NCBI GenBank assembly: GCA_013824015.1
Contig: PNNC01000029.1
Coordinates: forward strand, 1 to 46,471
DNA from: Polaromonas sp.
GTDB lineage: Bacteria; Pseudomonadota; Gammaproteobacteria; Burkholderiales; Burkholderiaceae_C
Length of the DNA: 46,471 nt
Direction: 5' to 3'
Shown here one piece after another: positions 1 to 8,320 of the stretch (its first letter is position 1; each line of letters begins with the position of its first letter). The notes under the pieces were generated by a model. It was given only the letters and a program-made list of their open reading frames with translations, ran no database searches and had not been told where the DNA came from. A program made the translations under genes and the position numbers.

Positions 1-480
1 TTTCGGGTCGGCCAGTTTTTCGTAGCTGTCAACGTCGGTGGACTTGACGCGGGCCGGGTCGTACACGATGACGCGGGCGCGGGTGGAAAAACCGGTCCAG
101 GTCACCCCTTCGGGGGTGGCGGCGGCGCGCAGGTTGGCCGGAATGGCCGCATCGAGCACTTTCGACTTGACCGGCTGGAACAGGCCCTGGGCGTCCGCCG
201 AGGCCAGGCGGGCGGCGTCCACCAGCAGGATCACGTCGGCCGGGGAGGCTGCGCCTTCGGCTTTCAGGCGCGCCAGGATACCGGCGTCATCGGCATCGAC
301 GCGGTTGATCCGGATGCCGGTCGTGCGGGTAAAGGCCTCGTACATGCCTTCATCGGTCTGGTAGTGGCGTGCAGAATACAGATTGACGACCTGCTCCTGG
401 GCGCTGGCGCTGCCGACGGCGCCGAACAGGGTGGTGGCGGCCAGGGCGGCCGCGGCCAGGGAAGATGCGGTGTTGAACAT
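1..480 (-). CDS. Iron(III)-type ABC transporter substrate-binding protein (N-terminal part; gene runs off the window)
   Basis: The minus strand is open from an ATG at 478-480 to the window edge, giving 160 codons of the N-terminus. It begins with a signal peptide (about 27 residues, hydrophobic Ala-rich core, cleavage after ASA-Q) and continues with VVNLYSARHYQTD, typical of the FbpA/FutA family of periplasmic ferric-iron-binding proteins, in which the Tyr of YSARHY region helps bind iron. The family delivers Fe(III) to an inner-membrane ABC importer; the partner genes would lie outside the window. It is divergent from the patatin-like gene with almost no intergenic space, so its promoter probably lies in the AT-rich stretch about 500-545. 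The function is family-level; other polyvalent cations or organic ligands are possible. Confidence 0.8.
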   Translation of the reverse strand, partial: MFNTASSLAAAALAATTLFGAVGSASAQEQVVNLYSARHYQTDEGMYEAFTRTTGIRINRVDADDAGILARLKAEGAASPADVILLVDAARLASADAQGLFQPVKSKVLDAAIPANLRAAATPEGVTWTGFSTRARVIVYDPARVKSTDVDSYEKLADPK

Positions 481-504
481 GGGTCGGGCGATGAAGTGAC
501 GAAT

Positions 505-1479
505 ATGCAGATGTTAATACAAACAAGAATTGATCTCAATCACAAAACCAGCGCTGCCGCAGGGGCTTGGCGTGCGGCCGCTGTGGCTGGCCGTCGGGTG
601 CTGATGCTGGTGGCGGCCGCCGCCGGGCTGCTGCTGGCCGGGTGCGCAACGACCGGGCCTGGCGCGCCGAGCGGCGCGCAGCCGTCCCAGACCCGGCCGG
701 TCCGGATCGGGCTGGCGCTGGGCGGGGGTGCGGCGCGCGGTTTTGCCCATGTCGGGGTGATCGCCGTGCTGGAGGAGGCCGGTTTCAAGCCTTCGCTGGT
801 GGTCGGCACCTCGGCCGGAAGCCTGGTCGCCGCGCTGTATGCCAGCGGCCAGAGCGGCGCGCAGTTGCAGCAGACGGCACTGACGCTGGAGGAGGTCGCG
901 ATCACCGACTGGATGCTGCCGATTTTCGGGCGCGGCATGTTCCGCGGCGAAGCACTGGCCCGTTACGTGAACGGCCTGGTGGCGGGGCGGCTGATGGAAA
1001 ACATGGTCATTCCGCTCGGCATCGTGGCGACCGACCTCAACAGCGGCCAGCCCATGTTGTTCCAGCGCGGCGACACCGGCACCGCCGTGCGTGCGTCCAG
1101 CGCCGTGCCGGCGGTGTTTGTGCCGGTGAAGATCAACGGGCGCGAGTATGTGGACGGCGGCCTGGTGTCGCCGGTGCCGGTGCGTTTTGCGCGCCAGATG
1201 GGCGCCGACCTGGTGATTGCGGTGGACATCTCGGCGCCGCCCGAGGCCAATCCGGCCGACGGCACGCTGCAGATCCTGCTGCAGACCTTTGCCATCATGG
1301 GCAAAAGCATCAACCAGTACGAGCTCAAGGATGCCGATGTGCTGGTGCAGCCCTCGCAGGCCGGCCTCAAAAGCGCGGACTTCTCGGCGCGCCAGCGCGC
1401 CATGGACGCGGGGCGTGCCGCCATGCAGGCCGCGCTGCCGGCCCTGCGCGCCCGGCTGGCCGCGTTGCAGGCCCGTTGA
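505..1479 (+). CDS. Patatin-like phospholipase family lipoprotein (RssA/NTE-type)
   Basis: Predicted serine acyl hydrolase of the patatin family. The hallmarks are the oxyanion-hole loop GLALGGGAARGFAH, the nucleophile elbow GTSAGS and the Asp of YVDGGLVSPVP, which together form the Ser-Asp dyad. The N-terminus has a lipoprotein signal ending in LLLAGC, so the enzyme is probably anchored in an envelope membrane. The start is uncertain. The ATG at 505 gives an unusually long n-region; GTG at 583 would give a compact signal (M-AGRR-hydrophobic-LLAGC), and the AT-rich DNA at 500-545 looks like promoter for the divergent iron-binding gene. The family includes lipases, phospholipases and lysophospholipases; the substrate cannot be told. 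It stands alone and is followed by a copy of the 57-bp repeat. Confidence 0.85.
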   Translation: MQMLIQTRIDLNHKTSAAAGAWRAAAVAGRRVLMLVAAAAGLLLAGCATTGPGAPSGAQPSQTRPVRIGLALGGGAARGFAHVGVIAVLEEAGFKPSLVVGTSAGSLVAALYASGQSGAQLQQTALTLEEVAITDWMLPIFGRGMFRGEALARYVNGLVAGRLMENMVIPLGIVATDLNSGQPMLFQRGDTGTAVRASSAVPAVFVPVKINGREYVDGGLVSPVPVRFARQMGADLVIAVDISAPPEANPADGTLQILLQTFAIMGKSINQYELKDADVLVQPSQAGLKSADFSARQRAMDAGRAAMQAALPALRARLAALQAR

Positions 1480-1480
1480 T

Positions 1481-1535
1481 GCTCCGTTTTTGATAGCTGT
1501 CGGCCCATGTCCGACATGGGCTGGAGTCCAAAAAA
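1481..1535 (+). repeat. 57-bp palindromic repeat, copy A
   Basis: The copy starts two bases after the patatin-gene stop. It shows the family layout: degenerate GCT(A) then TTTTTGATAGCTG, a GC-rich dyad (GCCCATGTCCGACATGGGC) and a GAGTCC-A-rich end. Its left arm has decayed (GCTCC instead of GCTAC). Related copies are at 26995, 30193, 43904 and, inverted, 45731. Confidence 0.6.
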
Positions 1536-1569
1536 GCCAAAAAAAAGCCTGATTTTGCAATCAGGCTTT
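1531..1569 (-). terminator. Rho-independent terminator of the phasin gene
   Basis: Perfect 11-bp stem AAAGCCTGATT / AATCAGGCTTT (1544-1554 / 1559-1569) with a 4-base loop. On the minus strand it is followed directly by a run of T (the A-run 1531-1546 read in reverse). It lies about 110 bases beyond the phasin stop. The plus strand lacks a long T tract, so it serves mainly the minus strand. Confidence 0.85.
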
Positions 1570-1681
1570 GAAGGGGTCCGTGAACTGATTTCTGGAAGGA
1601 CCCGAGGAGACAACCGGCAGGGGCTTGCCCTCAACGGGAATCAGCTGGCGTTGCCGCCGGCGAATTCAAGCCCCGTAAAAA

Positions 1682-2224
1682 TCAGCGCTTTTTCGAAGCG
1701 GTCTTGGAAGCGTTCACGGCAGTGTTGGTCACAGCGGTGAAGTTGGCTTCGGCCATGTCCGTGGCTTGCTTGACGGCTTTTTGCATCGATTCGACAGCGT
1801 TGTTGGCAGCAGCCACGGCGCTTTTCATCACGGCAACCGCGGTTTCGGAACCGGCCGGTGCGTTTTTGGCGGCGCTGTCGACCAGGCCCATGAATTTGGC
1901 CTGGGCTTCGGCGGCCTGGCCTTCGAAGGACTTGCCGACTTCGGCGCCGGTGGCGGTCGCGATGTCGTACAGGTGGCGGCTGTAGGCGGCGGTTTTTTCA
2001 GCCAGGGGCTGGAACAGGCCGGCTTGCAGGGCCAGCAGTTCCTGTGCGTCCTTGACGCCCATCAGCGACTGGGTGTGGTTGGCGGTTTCAGCCAGGGCGG
2101 CCTTGGAGGCCTGGACATTGAGTTCAACCAGTTTCTCAACGCCTTCAAACGCCTTGCTGGTCAGACCAAACAGGGTTTCGATGTTTGCTTTGTGGGAAGC
2201 CATGAGTTGTTCAGCGGTCAACAT
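1682..2224 (-). CDS. phaP: Phasin family protein (PHA granule-associated)
   Basis: A 180-residue, Ala-rich, almost wholly helical protein starting [21 protein letters not shown], which is the standard opening of the PhaP1 phasins of Burkholderiales, with a Lys-rich tail (TASKKR). Phasins coat polyhydroxyalkanoate granules in the cytoplasm and set their size and number. The start at 2224 was chosen over an upstream in-frame ATG at 2320 because it matches the family N-terminus and is preceded by a GGAG ribosome site seven to eight bases away. The gene is monocistronic: it has its own promoter (2327-2354), two candidate PhaR operators around that promoter, and a strong terminator at 1531-1569. 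This implies that the organism stores PHA, although no polymerase gene is in the window. Confidence 0.93.
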   Translation of the reverse strand: MLTAEQLMASHKANIETLFGLTSKAFEGVEKLVELNVQASKAALAETANHTQSLMGVKDAQELLALQAGLFQPLAEKTAAYSRHLYDIATATGAEVGKSFEGQAAEAQAKFMGLVDSAAKNAPAGSETAVAVMKSAVAAANNAVESMQKAVKQATDMAEANFTAVTNTAVNASKTASKKR

Positions 2225-2306
2225 ATTCAAATCTCCGATATAGGTGGTTAATGATTTCAAGTAGTTGCGCTGCTGGACAATCTGCTGGCTTGTTGTCTGT
2301 CGATTG

Positions 2307-2317
2307 CTGCACTGCAA
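2307..2317. promoter_or_regulatory. Candidate PhaR operator 1 (downstream of phaP transcription start)
   Basis: CTGC-ACT-GCAA, one mismatch from the CTGC-N3-GCAG sequence described for the PHA-responsive repressor PhaR. It lies just downstream of the predicted phasin transcription start, where a bound repressor would block RNA polymerase. Confidence 0.5.
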
Positions 2318-2326
2318 CATAACTCA

Positions 2327-2354
2327 AGTATAGGCACTGCCCGGACGATTGCAA
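2327..2354 (-). promoter_or_regulatory. Sigma-70 promoter of phaP
   Basis: Read on the minus strand: -35 TTGCAA (2349-2354), 16-base spacer, -10 TATACT (2327-2332). The start of transcription would be near 2320, leaving a 5' leader of about 95 bases. The promoter is framed by two TGC-rich operators. Confidence 0.7.
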
Positions 2355-2364
2355 GCGTTTTTTG

Positions 2365-2375
2365 CTGCAGTGCAG
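2365..2375. promoter_or_regulatory. Candidate PhaR operator 2 (upstream of phaP -35)
   Basis: CTGC-AGT-GCAG, an exact match to CTGC-N3-GCAG, inside the wider palindrome TGCTGCA-G-TGCAGCA (2363-2377). Its centre is 58 bases from operator 1, so both could be occupied across the promoter. A second small dyad, TAGGGCT-GA-AGCCCTA, follows at 2381-2396. Confidence 0.55.
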
Positions 2376-2380
2376 CATTT

Positions 2381-2396
2381 TAGGGCTGAAGCCCTA
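2381..2396. other. Short perfect inverted repeat between the phasin and binding-protein genes
   Basis: TAGGGCT-GA-AGCCCTA. It could fold into a hairpin downstream of the binding-protein gene, but neither strand has a T tract after it, so it is at best a weak terminator or an operator half of the phasin control region. Confidence 0.35.
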
Positions 2397-2460
2397 GTTT
2401 GCCTCTGGCAGCCCGCGGGCCGGGCTGCGCCGGAGGCGTTGTGTGGGGGCGGTCTGGCGC

Positions 2461-3591
2461 TCAGTAGCGCAGCTGGCCTTCGTTGTCGACGATGGCCATC
2501 TCGACGTAGGACGAGCCGTTGTGGGACTGGGGCGAATACTTGGCCACAAAGCGGCCAAAACTGATTTCCCCGGCGTTTTCCATGGCCTTGATGAAGGACT
2601 CGGTGCTGAGGGGGCGGCCGGCGCGGCGCAGGCCTTCCACCAGCAGTTTGGCATGGACAAAACCTTCGAATTGCGACGCCGACGGAGGGGCTCCCGGCGA
2701 TTTCTCGCGCAGCAGCTTGAGGTACTCCGCCACCACCGGGATGGTGGTGTTGCGCAGGGACGGCATGATCTGCGTCAGGATGATGCCGCGCGCCTGCTCC
2801 TTGAGTTCGCGGTTGATGACGTCCAGGCTGGCCACGGAAAAGCCGTAGAAGCCGGGCTTGGCGCCGGTTTGCTGGACCGCCTTGATGTAATTGGTGAAGG
2901 TGGCGCCTGCGGTGGCCACGATGACGGCCTGGGGCTGGGCTTTCACCGTCGCCTCAGCGGCGGCCTTGAAGTCGGGTTTGGCGGGATCTCCCTTGATTTC
3001 GGCCACCAGGGTGATCTGTTCCGCGCTGGCGGCCAGGCGCAGTTCGGCCTGCAGCGTTTTGCCCAGGCCGTCGTCCTGGTAGAACACGGCGATGCGCGAG
3101 ATGCCGGTTTGCTTGAGCTGGGACAGGATGCGCCGCGCTTCATTGGCGTAGCTGGCGCGCACATGAAACAGGTAGGGGTTGACCTTCTCGCGGAAGGCCG
3201 ACGCGCCGGTGACCGGGCCGAAGGCGATCGTCCGGCTTTCGGCCAGCAGGGGCAGGATGGCGCCGGTCTGGGCCGTGCCGGTGCTGTGGAAAATCATGAA
3301 CACCGACTCCTCCTCGATCAGCTTGCGGGTGTTGTCCACCGCACGCTTGACGTCGAAGCCGTCGTCCAGCGTGGTGTAGCTGATCTTGCGGCCGTGCACG
3401 CCACCCTCGGCGTTGACGGCATCGAAGTACAGGTGGGAACCGACGCCGTAGTCCCGGGTCTGGGCGCCCAGCGGACCGCTCAGCACGGCGGAGGCGCCGA
3501 GCCGGATTTCGGTGGGGGTCACACCCTTGTCGCTGGCCAGCGCATGGGCGCCTGAAACCATCGTCAATGCCAAAAGTATCGAACGAAGCAT
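2461..3591 (-). CDS. Branched-chain amino-acid-type ABC transporter substrate-binding protein
   Basis: A 376-residue periplasmic binding protein of the Leu/Ile/Val-binding (LivK-like, Peripla_BP_6) class. It has a Sec signal peptide (MLRSILLALTMVSGAHALA) and the family landmarks IRLGASAVLSGPLGA near the N-terminus and YGVGSHLYFDAVNAEGGVHGRKI. The start at 3591 was chosen for the signal peptide and the AAGGAAAC ribosome site; an upstream ATG at 3696 has neither. No permease or ATPase genes are next to it, so it is an orphan receptor. Such orphans are common in Burkholderiales and bind amino acids, aromatic acids, amides or urea; the ligand is unknown. Confidence 0.88.
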   Translation of the reverse strand: MLRSILLALTMVSGAHALASDKGVTPTEIRLGASAVLSGPLGAQTRDYGVGSHLYFDAVNAEGGVHGRKISYTTLDDGFDVKRAVDNTRKLIEEESVFMIFHSTGTAQTGAILPLLAESRTIAFGPVTGASAFREKVNPYLFHVRASYANEARRILSQLKQTGISRIAVFYQDDGLGKTLQAELRLAASAEQITLVAEIKGDPAKPDFKAAAEATVKAQPQAVIVATAGATFTNYIKAVQQTGAKPGFYGFSVASLDVINRELKEQARGIILTQIMPSLRNTTIPVVAEYLKLLREKSPGAPPSASQFEGFVHAKLLVEGLRRAGRPLSTESFIKAMENAGEISFGRFVAKYSPQSHNGSSYVEMAIVDNEGQLRY

Positions 3592-3708
3592 GTTTGTTTC
3601 CTTGTAAACATGAGCTTTTGCTTCAGGTTTTGTGAGAGCTCCCGACTCCCACCTGGCCTGTGCCTGTAGCGGAAGTCTCCGCAAATTGCACCGCAACAGG
3701 GCTCATAT

Positions 3709-3737
3709 GTAACTATTGGTGACGAAATTGTAGTTAC
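3709..3737. promoter_or_regulatory. Inverted repeat GTAACTA-N15-TAGTTAC (possible operator)
   Basis: The arms GTAACTA (3709-3715) and TAGTTAC (3731-3737) are followed by a third related half site ATAACTA. They lie in an AT-rich gap between the divergent binding-protein and deacetylase genes, well placed to act as an operator. The regulator is not known and is not encoded nearby. Confidence 0.35.
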
Positions 3738-3830
3738 TTTGTATAACTAATTAAAGGGCGAGTGAACCCCTTTGACTTAGGAGTTACCCTTGGCATTCCG
3801 CTACTTTTTTGCGCTTTCTTTTTAAGCATC

Positions 3831-4808
3831 GTGCAAGCCTTTTACGCCGATCACTTCGTCCTGCCCCTGCCGGCCGGCCACCGTTTCCCCATGGGCAAGT
3901 ACGCGCGCCTGCGCGACCGGGTGGCGCTCGAGTTGCCGCAGCTGCGGCCGGGGGTGGCCCTGCCGGTCAGCGATGGCGAACTGGCGCTGGCCCACGATCC
4001 GGCCTATATCCAGGCGGTGGTCGACGGCAGCCTGGGCGCTGCGGCGATGCGCGAGATCGGCTTTCCCTGGAGTGCGGCCATGGTGGAGCGCTCGCGCCGC
4101 TCGGCCGGCGCCACGGTCGCCGCTGCGCGCGTGGCCCTGGGCCTGGGTGGCCAGCCGGCCGAGGGGATGGCCGCCAACATGGCGGGCGGCACCCACCATG
4201 CCTCTGCGGCGAAAGGCAGCGGCTTTTGTGTGTTCAACGACGCCGCGATTGCGGCGCGGCTGATGCAGGCCGAACATGCCCGGCGGTGGCAGCCCGGCGA
4301 CCGGCGCTTGCCGCTTCAGGTCGCCATCATCGATCTGGACGTGCACCAGGGCAACGGCACGGCCAGCATTTTCAGCCGCGACCCCACGGTGTTCACGCTG
4401 TCCCTGCACGGCCAGAAGAACTTTCCCTTCCGCAAGGAGGCCAGCGACCTGGACGTGGAACTGCCCGACGGCTGCCGCGACGACGCTTACCTGCAGGCGC
4501 TGGAGCTCGCGCTGGACGAGCTGGACCGGCGTTTTTCACCGGGCCTGGTGATTTACCTCGCGGGCGCGGATCCGCACGAAGGCGATCGTCTCGGCCGTCT
4601 GAAGCTGAGCTGGGACGGGCTGGAAGCGCGCGACCGGCGCGTCTTCGACTGGGCCTTCCAGCGGCGCATCCCGCTGGCGTTGACCATGGCCGGCGGTTAT
4701 GGCGTGAACATCGAGGACACGGTGCAGGTGCAGGTCAACACCTTCCGGGCAGCGCTGGACTACTGGCGCCGGTACCAGGCCCTGGCCCGGCCCTGGGCGC
4801 CCCGCTAG
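3831..4808 (+). CDS. Histone-deacetylase-family protein (zinc-dependent amide hydrolase)
   Basis: Predicted arginase/deacetylase-fold enzyme of about 325 residues. The metal and catalytic motifs are all visible: GGTHHAS (tandem catalytic His), FCVFNDAAIAA, the zinc-binding DLDVHQGNGT, GADPHEGDRLG (second zinc Asp) and MAGGYG at the C-terminus (where some family members have a catalytic Tyr). Bacterial members remove acetyl groups from polyamines, acetoin-related or protein lysines; the substrate here cannot be told. The start is uncertain. GTG at 3831 gives MQAFYADHFVLPLP, matching how relatives begin; an in-frame GTG at 3762 would add a hydrophobic stretch of 23 residues. The gene converges with the BMP-importer permease and shares four bases with it at the 3' end. 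Confidence 0.85.
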   Translation: MQAFYADHFVLPLPAGHRFPMGKYARLRDRVALELPQLRPGVALPVSDGELALAHDPAYIQAVVDGSLGAAAMREIGFPWSAAMVERSRRSAGATVAAARVALGLGGQPAEGMAANMAGGTHHASAAKGSGFCVFNDAAIAARLMQAEHARRWQPGDRRLPLQVAIIDLDVHQGNGTASIFSRDPTVFTLSLHGQKNFPFRKEASDLDVELPDGCRDDAYLQALELALDELDRRFSPGLVIYLAGADPHEGDRLGRLKLSWDGLEARDRRVFDWAFQRRIPLALTMAGGYGVNIEDTVQVQVNTFRAALDYWRRYQALARPWAPR

Positions 4809-5725
4809 CGGATCGGCTGACCCAGCGCGGCCGGCATGCGGGCGCCGCGCCCCAGGCCGGCCAGCACCAGCAGGGCGGCGAGATAGGGTGTCATCTGGAT
4901 CACATAGGACGAGACCGGCAGGCTGAAGGCCTGGGCCCGCAGCGACAGGGCTTCGGCAGCGCCGAACAGCAGGCAGGCCAGCAGGCTGCCCAGCGGCATC
5001 CAGCGGCCCACAATGATGGCGGCCAGCACCAGGTAACCACGGCCGCCGGTCATGCCGTCGGTGAAGGTGCCCACCTGCTGCAGCGACAGCACCGCGCCGG
5101 CCAGCCCGGCCAGCGCGCCGCCCGCGACGATGGCGGCAATCCGCACACGCGCCGGGTTGGCACCCGCGGCAAAGGCGGCCAGCGGGTTTTCTCCGACCGC
5201 ACGCAGGGTCAGCCCGGCCCGGCTGCGAAACAGGAACACGGCGACCGGCAGCACCAGCAGAAAGGCCAGGTAGGTCAGCGGCGGCTGCTGGAACAACAGC
5301 GGGCCGACCACCGGCAGGGCCGACAGCCCCGGCACCGGCCAGGTTTCCAGCAGGGGCACGCGGATCACCGGTGCGCCGCCGCCCGACGCTGCGGCGCGCA
5401 GCAGGAAACTCGTGAGGCCCAGCGCCAGGATGTTCGAAGCCAGGCCGGTCACCATGTGTTCGGTGTTGTAGCGCACGGTGGCAATGCCCACCACCAGTGC
5501 CAGCAGCATGCCCCCGAAAGCGCTGGCGGCCAGGCCGATCCCGGCGTTGGCGGCCAGGTGGGTGGCGATGACGCCGAAGAAGGCGCCGGTCAGCATCTGC
5601 CCTTCCAGGCCGACGGCCACCGTGCCGCTGCGTTCGCTCAGGATGCCGCCGAGCGCAGCGAGCAGCAGCGGCGTCGCAATGCGCAGGCTCGCGGCCAGGA
5701 AATCAACGAGCAGGGCCATGTCCAT
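4805..5725 (-). CDS. BMP-type ABC importer, inner-membrane permease 2
   Basis: A 306-residue hydrophobic protein of the BPD_transp_2 (LivH/RbsC-like) permease family, about eight to nine membrane segments, with the family signature LGGILSERSGTVAVGLEGQMLTG near residues 24-50. It resembles NupC/YufQ, the second permease of nucleoside importers. It is the last gene of the operon binding protein-ATPase-permease-permease and begins three bases after the previous stop. With the permease encoded at 5729-6805 it would form the heterodimeric channel. Confidence 0.9.
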   Translation of the reverse strand: MDMALLVDFLAASLRIATPLLLAALGGILSERSGTVAVGLEGQMLTGAFFGVIATHLAANAGIGLAASAFGGMLLALVVGIATVRYNTEHMVTGLASNILALGLTSFLLRAAASGGGAPVIRVPLLETWPVPGLSALPVVGPLLFQQPPLTYLAFLLVLPVAVFLFRSRAGLTLRAVGENPLAAFAAGANPARVRIAAIVAGGALAGLAGAVLSLQQVGTFTDGMTGGRGYLVLAAIIVGRWMPLGSLLACLLFGAAEALSLRAQAFSLPVSSYVIQMTPYLAALLVLAGLGRGARMPAALGQPIR

Positions 5726-5728
5726 GAC

Positions 5729-6805
5729 TTACACCTTGTCGCCGCCGGAGCGGCCCATCGCGCACAACACAAAAATCATCGTCAGCCCCTGGATCACCAG
5801 CACCAGCGAAGAGGGCACACCGACCTGGCGCTGCATCGCCAGCGCGCCGGTTTCGAGGAAGCCGAAAAACAGCGCGGACGGCAGCACATACAGGGGATTG
5901 AGCGCACCCATCAGGGCAATCGCGACGGCATTGAAGCCGAAGCCGGCCGAGAAGCCCTCGATCAGGCGGTAATGGATGCCCAGGCATTCGATGGCGCCCG
6001 CCAGGCCGGCCAGCGCGCCGGCCGAACACATCAGGCCGAAGATCGCGCGGCCCGGCGACATGCCCGCATAACGCGCCGCCGATGCACTGGCGCCGACCAC
6101 GCGCCAGCGAAAGCCCAGGGTGGTGCGCCAGAGTACAAAGTTGGCGCCCAGCGTGGCCAGCACCGCAAACACGATGCCGATGTGCAGGTCGGTGCCGGGC
6201 ACCAGCTTGGGCAGCCAGGCCGCCGACTCGAACAGCGGCGATTGCGGGAAACCCGCGCCTTCCTCGCCCATGCGTCCGTGCAGCAGTTCGGCCACCAGCA
6301 GCAACGCGACAAAGTTCAGCAACAGCGTCACCAGCACTTCGTGCACGCCGCGAAACACCCGGATCGAAGCGGCGACGCCGGCCCAGGCTGCGCCGCCGGC
6401 GGCGCCAGCGGCCAGCGCCAGCGGCAACAGCGCCCAGGCTGGCCAGCCGCCGGCAAAAAGAGCGACTGCCGAGGCCGCCGCGCCGCCGATGGCGAGCTGG
6501 CCTTCGGCGCCGATGTTGAGCACCTTGCCGCGAAAACACAGCGCAATGCCTACGGCGCACAGCAGGTAGGGGGTGGTCCGGTTCAGGCCGACCACCACCC
6601 GGTCCCAGGAACCGACCGCGCCCATGACCAGGTGGTAATAGGCGACCAGCGGATTCTTGCCGGCAATCAGGATCAGCATCGCGGTGATCAGAAAGGCCAT
6701 GCCGATCGAAGCAGCGGCCCGCCACAAGGGGCCGGAACGATGGGCCGCGTTCAACAAACGCGAAGCCAGGTTGAGGGCAGGCAGAGTCTGGGTTGTGGTT
6801 GTCAT
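5729..6805 (-). CDS. BMP-type ABC importer, inner-membrane permease 1
   Basis: A 358-residue permease of the BPD_transp_2 family, comparable to NupB/YufP. A cytoplasmic N-terminus of about 30 residues is followed by roughly nine membrane segments. The EAA-like conserved region is GKVLNIGAEGQLAIGGAAAS, and the C-terminal part carries FGFNAVAIALMGALNPL. Its ATG overlaps the stop of the ATPase gene (ATGA), showing translational coupling. Its larger size than the partner permease is normal for this family. Confidence 0.9.
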   Translation of the reverse strand: MTTTTQTLPALNLASRLLNAAHRSGPLWRAAASIGMAFLITAMLILIAGKNPLVAYYHLVMGAVGSWDRVVVGLNRTTPYLLCAVGIALCFRGKVLNIGAEGQLAIGGAAASAVALFAGGWPAWALLPLALAAGAAGGAAWAGVAASIRVFRGVHEVLVTLLLNFVALLLVAELLHGRMGEEGAGFPQSPLFESAAWLPKLVPGTDLHIGIVFAVLATLGANFVLWRTTLGFRWRVVGASASAARYAGMSPGRAIFGLMCSAGALAGLAGAIECLGIHYRLIEGFSAGFGFNAVAIALMGALNPLYVLPSALFFGFLETGALAMQRQVGVPSSLVLVIQGLTMIFVLCAMGRSGGDKV

Positions 6806-8319
6806 GCGGCTTCCTGGAAGGCGCCGGCCATGGCCAGCCCGATACGTTCAATGTCGGCTTCGCCGCGGTCCACCATCAGCACGATGCGGCCGTCGGACAA
6901 CACCCCCATGCGGTCGCCCACCGCCAGAACTTCCTCAAGTTCCGACGAGATATACAGCACGGCCGCGCCCTGGTCGCGCAGTTTCAGCAGGCTTTCCATC
7001 ACAAAGCGTGTGGCCCCCGGGTCCAGACCCCAGGTCGGCTGGAAGGCGATGACGACCTGCGGCTGGCGGCTCAGCTCGCGCGCCAGCGCCACCTTCTGCT
7101 GGTTGCCGCCGGACAGCGTGCGGGCCGCGGCGGCGGGTGATGCGGCGCGCACGTCGAAGTCGCGCATGCGTTCGCGCGCGGCCCGGCCGGTGGCCTGGCG
7201 GTCGATGCGTCCGGCGACTGAAAAGGGCCGGCGGCTGATGTCGCGCAGCATCAGGTTGTCCTCGATGGACATGCCCTGGACCAGGCTGGTGCCGGAGCGG
7301 TCGGCCGGGATGTAGGCGATGCCGGCTTCGAGCCGGGCAGCAGCGCCCCCGGCGGTGATGTCCACACCGTCCAGCAGGATGCGGCCGCGCAGCGGCGCAG
7401 CCAGCCCTGCCAGGGTGTTGGCCAGTTCGCCCTGGCCGTTGCCGTCGATGCCGGCCAGCGCCAGCACCTCGCCGGCGCGCAATTCAAAACTGGCGTCTTT
7501 CAGGCGCTCGGCGCCATTGTTGTCCCGGGCTGCAAGAGCCTCGACCTTCAGGCGCACCTCTCCCGGGGTGGCGCCGCGGCGCTCGGCCGGCGCGGCCAGC
7601 TCGCGCCCGACCATCATGCGTGCCAGTGACTCGCGCGTGGCGCCAGCGGCTGGCGTTGTGCCCACCACCTCGCCATCACGCAGCACCACGATCTCGTCAG
7701 CCACCGCCAGCACCTCGCCCAGCTTGTGGGTGATGAACACCACCGAGTGGCCCTCGGCGCGGAAACGCCGGAGGAACTCCAGCAGGCGGGCGATTTCGGG
7801 CGGCGACAGGATGGAGGTGGGCTCATCGAGAATCAGCAGGTCGGCCCCGCGCAGGATGGCCTTGAGGATTTCAATGCGCTGCTTTTCGCCGAGCGCCAGC
7901 CGCTCGACACGGGCCGAGGGGTCGATGTCCAGGCCGTAACGCTGCGCCGCGTCGCGCACCTTGCTGGCCATCGCCGCATGGTCCAGCCACGGCCCGCCCT
8001 GCGCGCTCCAGCCCAGCATCAGGTTCTCGCTCACCGTCATAGCTTCCACCAGCGTGAAATGCTGGTGGATCATGGCGATGCCGGCCTGCAGCGCCGCCTT
8101 CGGGCTGCCCGCATCAAGCTCGCGGCCGCGGTAAACAATCGCGCCCTCGTCAGCCCGCACCATGCCGAACAGCACCTTCATCAGCGTGCTCTTGCCCGAA
8201 CCGTTCTCGCCGAGCAGGCCAACGATCTGCCCGGGTTGAACCGTGAAGTTGATGCCGCGGTTGGCCCGCACACTGCCGTAGGACTTCGAGATGCCCCGCA
8301 TCTCGAGCAAAGCCTGCAT
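6802..8319 (-). CDS. BMP-type ABC importer, duplicated ATP-binding subunit
   Basis: A double-domain ATPase of about 505 residues, like NupA/YufO and RbsA. The N-terminal domain has a canonical Walker A (GENGSGKST), an LALGEKQR signature and Walker B DLLILDEPTS. The C-terminal domain has a degenerate Walker A (GIDGNGQGE) with signature LSGGNQQK and an altered Walker B (VVIAFQPTWGLD, no DE pair); this asymmetry is usual in the family. I placed the start at 8319 (MQALLEMRGISKSYG), one base after the binding-protein stop; an upstream in-frame ATG at 8352 would overlap that gene. The context makes it the energy-coupling part of the importer. Confidence 0.92.
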   Translation of the reverse strand: MQALLEMRGISKSYGSVRANRGINFTVQPGQIVGLLGENGSGKSTLMKVLFGMVRADEGAIVYRGRELDAGSPKAALQAGIAMIHQHFTLVEAMTVSENLMLGWSAQGGPWLDHAAMASKVRDAAQRYGLDIDPSARVERLALGEKQRIEILKAILRGADLLILDEPTSILSPPEIARLLEFLRRFRAEGHSVVFITHKLGEVLAVADEIVVLRDGEVVGTTPAAGATRESLARMMVGRELAAPAERRGATPGEVRLKVEALAARDNNGAERLKDASFELRAGEVLALAGIDGNGQGELANTLAGLAAPLRGRILLDGVDITAGGAAARLEAGIAYIPADRSGTSLVQGMSIEDNLMLRDISRRPFSVAGRIDRQATGRAARERMRDFDVRAASPAAAARTLSGGNQQKVALARELSRQPQVVIAFQPTWGLDPGATRFVMESLLKLRDQGAAVLYISSELEEVLAVGDRMGVLSDGRIVLMVDRGEADIERIGLAMAGAFQEAA

Positions 8320-8320
8320 C

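Noticed and set aside
514-1560. A minus-strand frame opposite the patatin-like gene
   Set aside because: It is His/Arg-rich low-complexity translation, antisense to a gene with all patatin motifs.
3770-3795. A strong AGGAG ribosome site followed by TTG near the deacetylase-like gene
   Set aside because: The TTG is out of frame with the deacetylase domain, so it does not define its start.
3809-7315. A very long plus-strand open frame (about 1,170 codons)
   Set aside because: It runs in a second frame of the deacetylase gene and antisense to two permeases and the ATPase. Its composition is Arg/Gly/Gln-rich low complexity, as expected from GC-rich antisense DNA; the real genes on the other frames are well supported.
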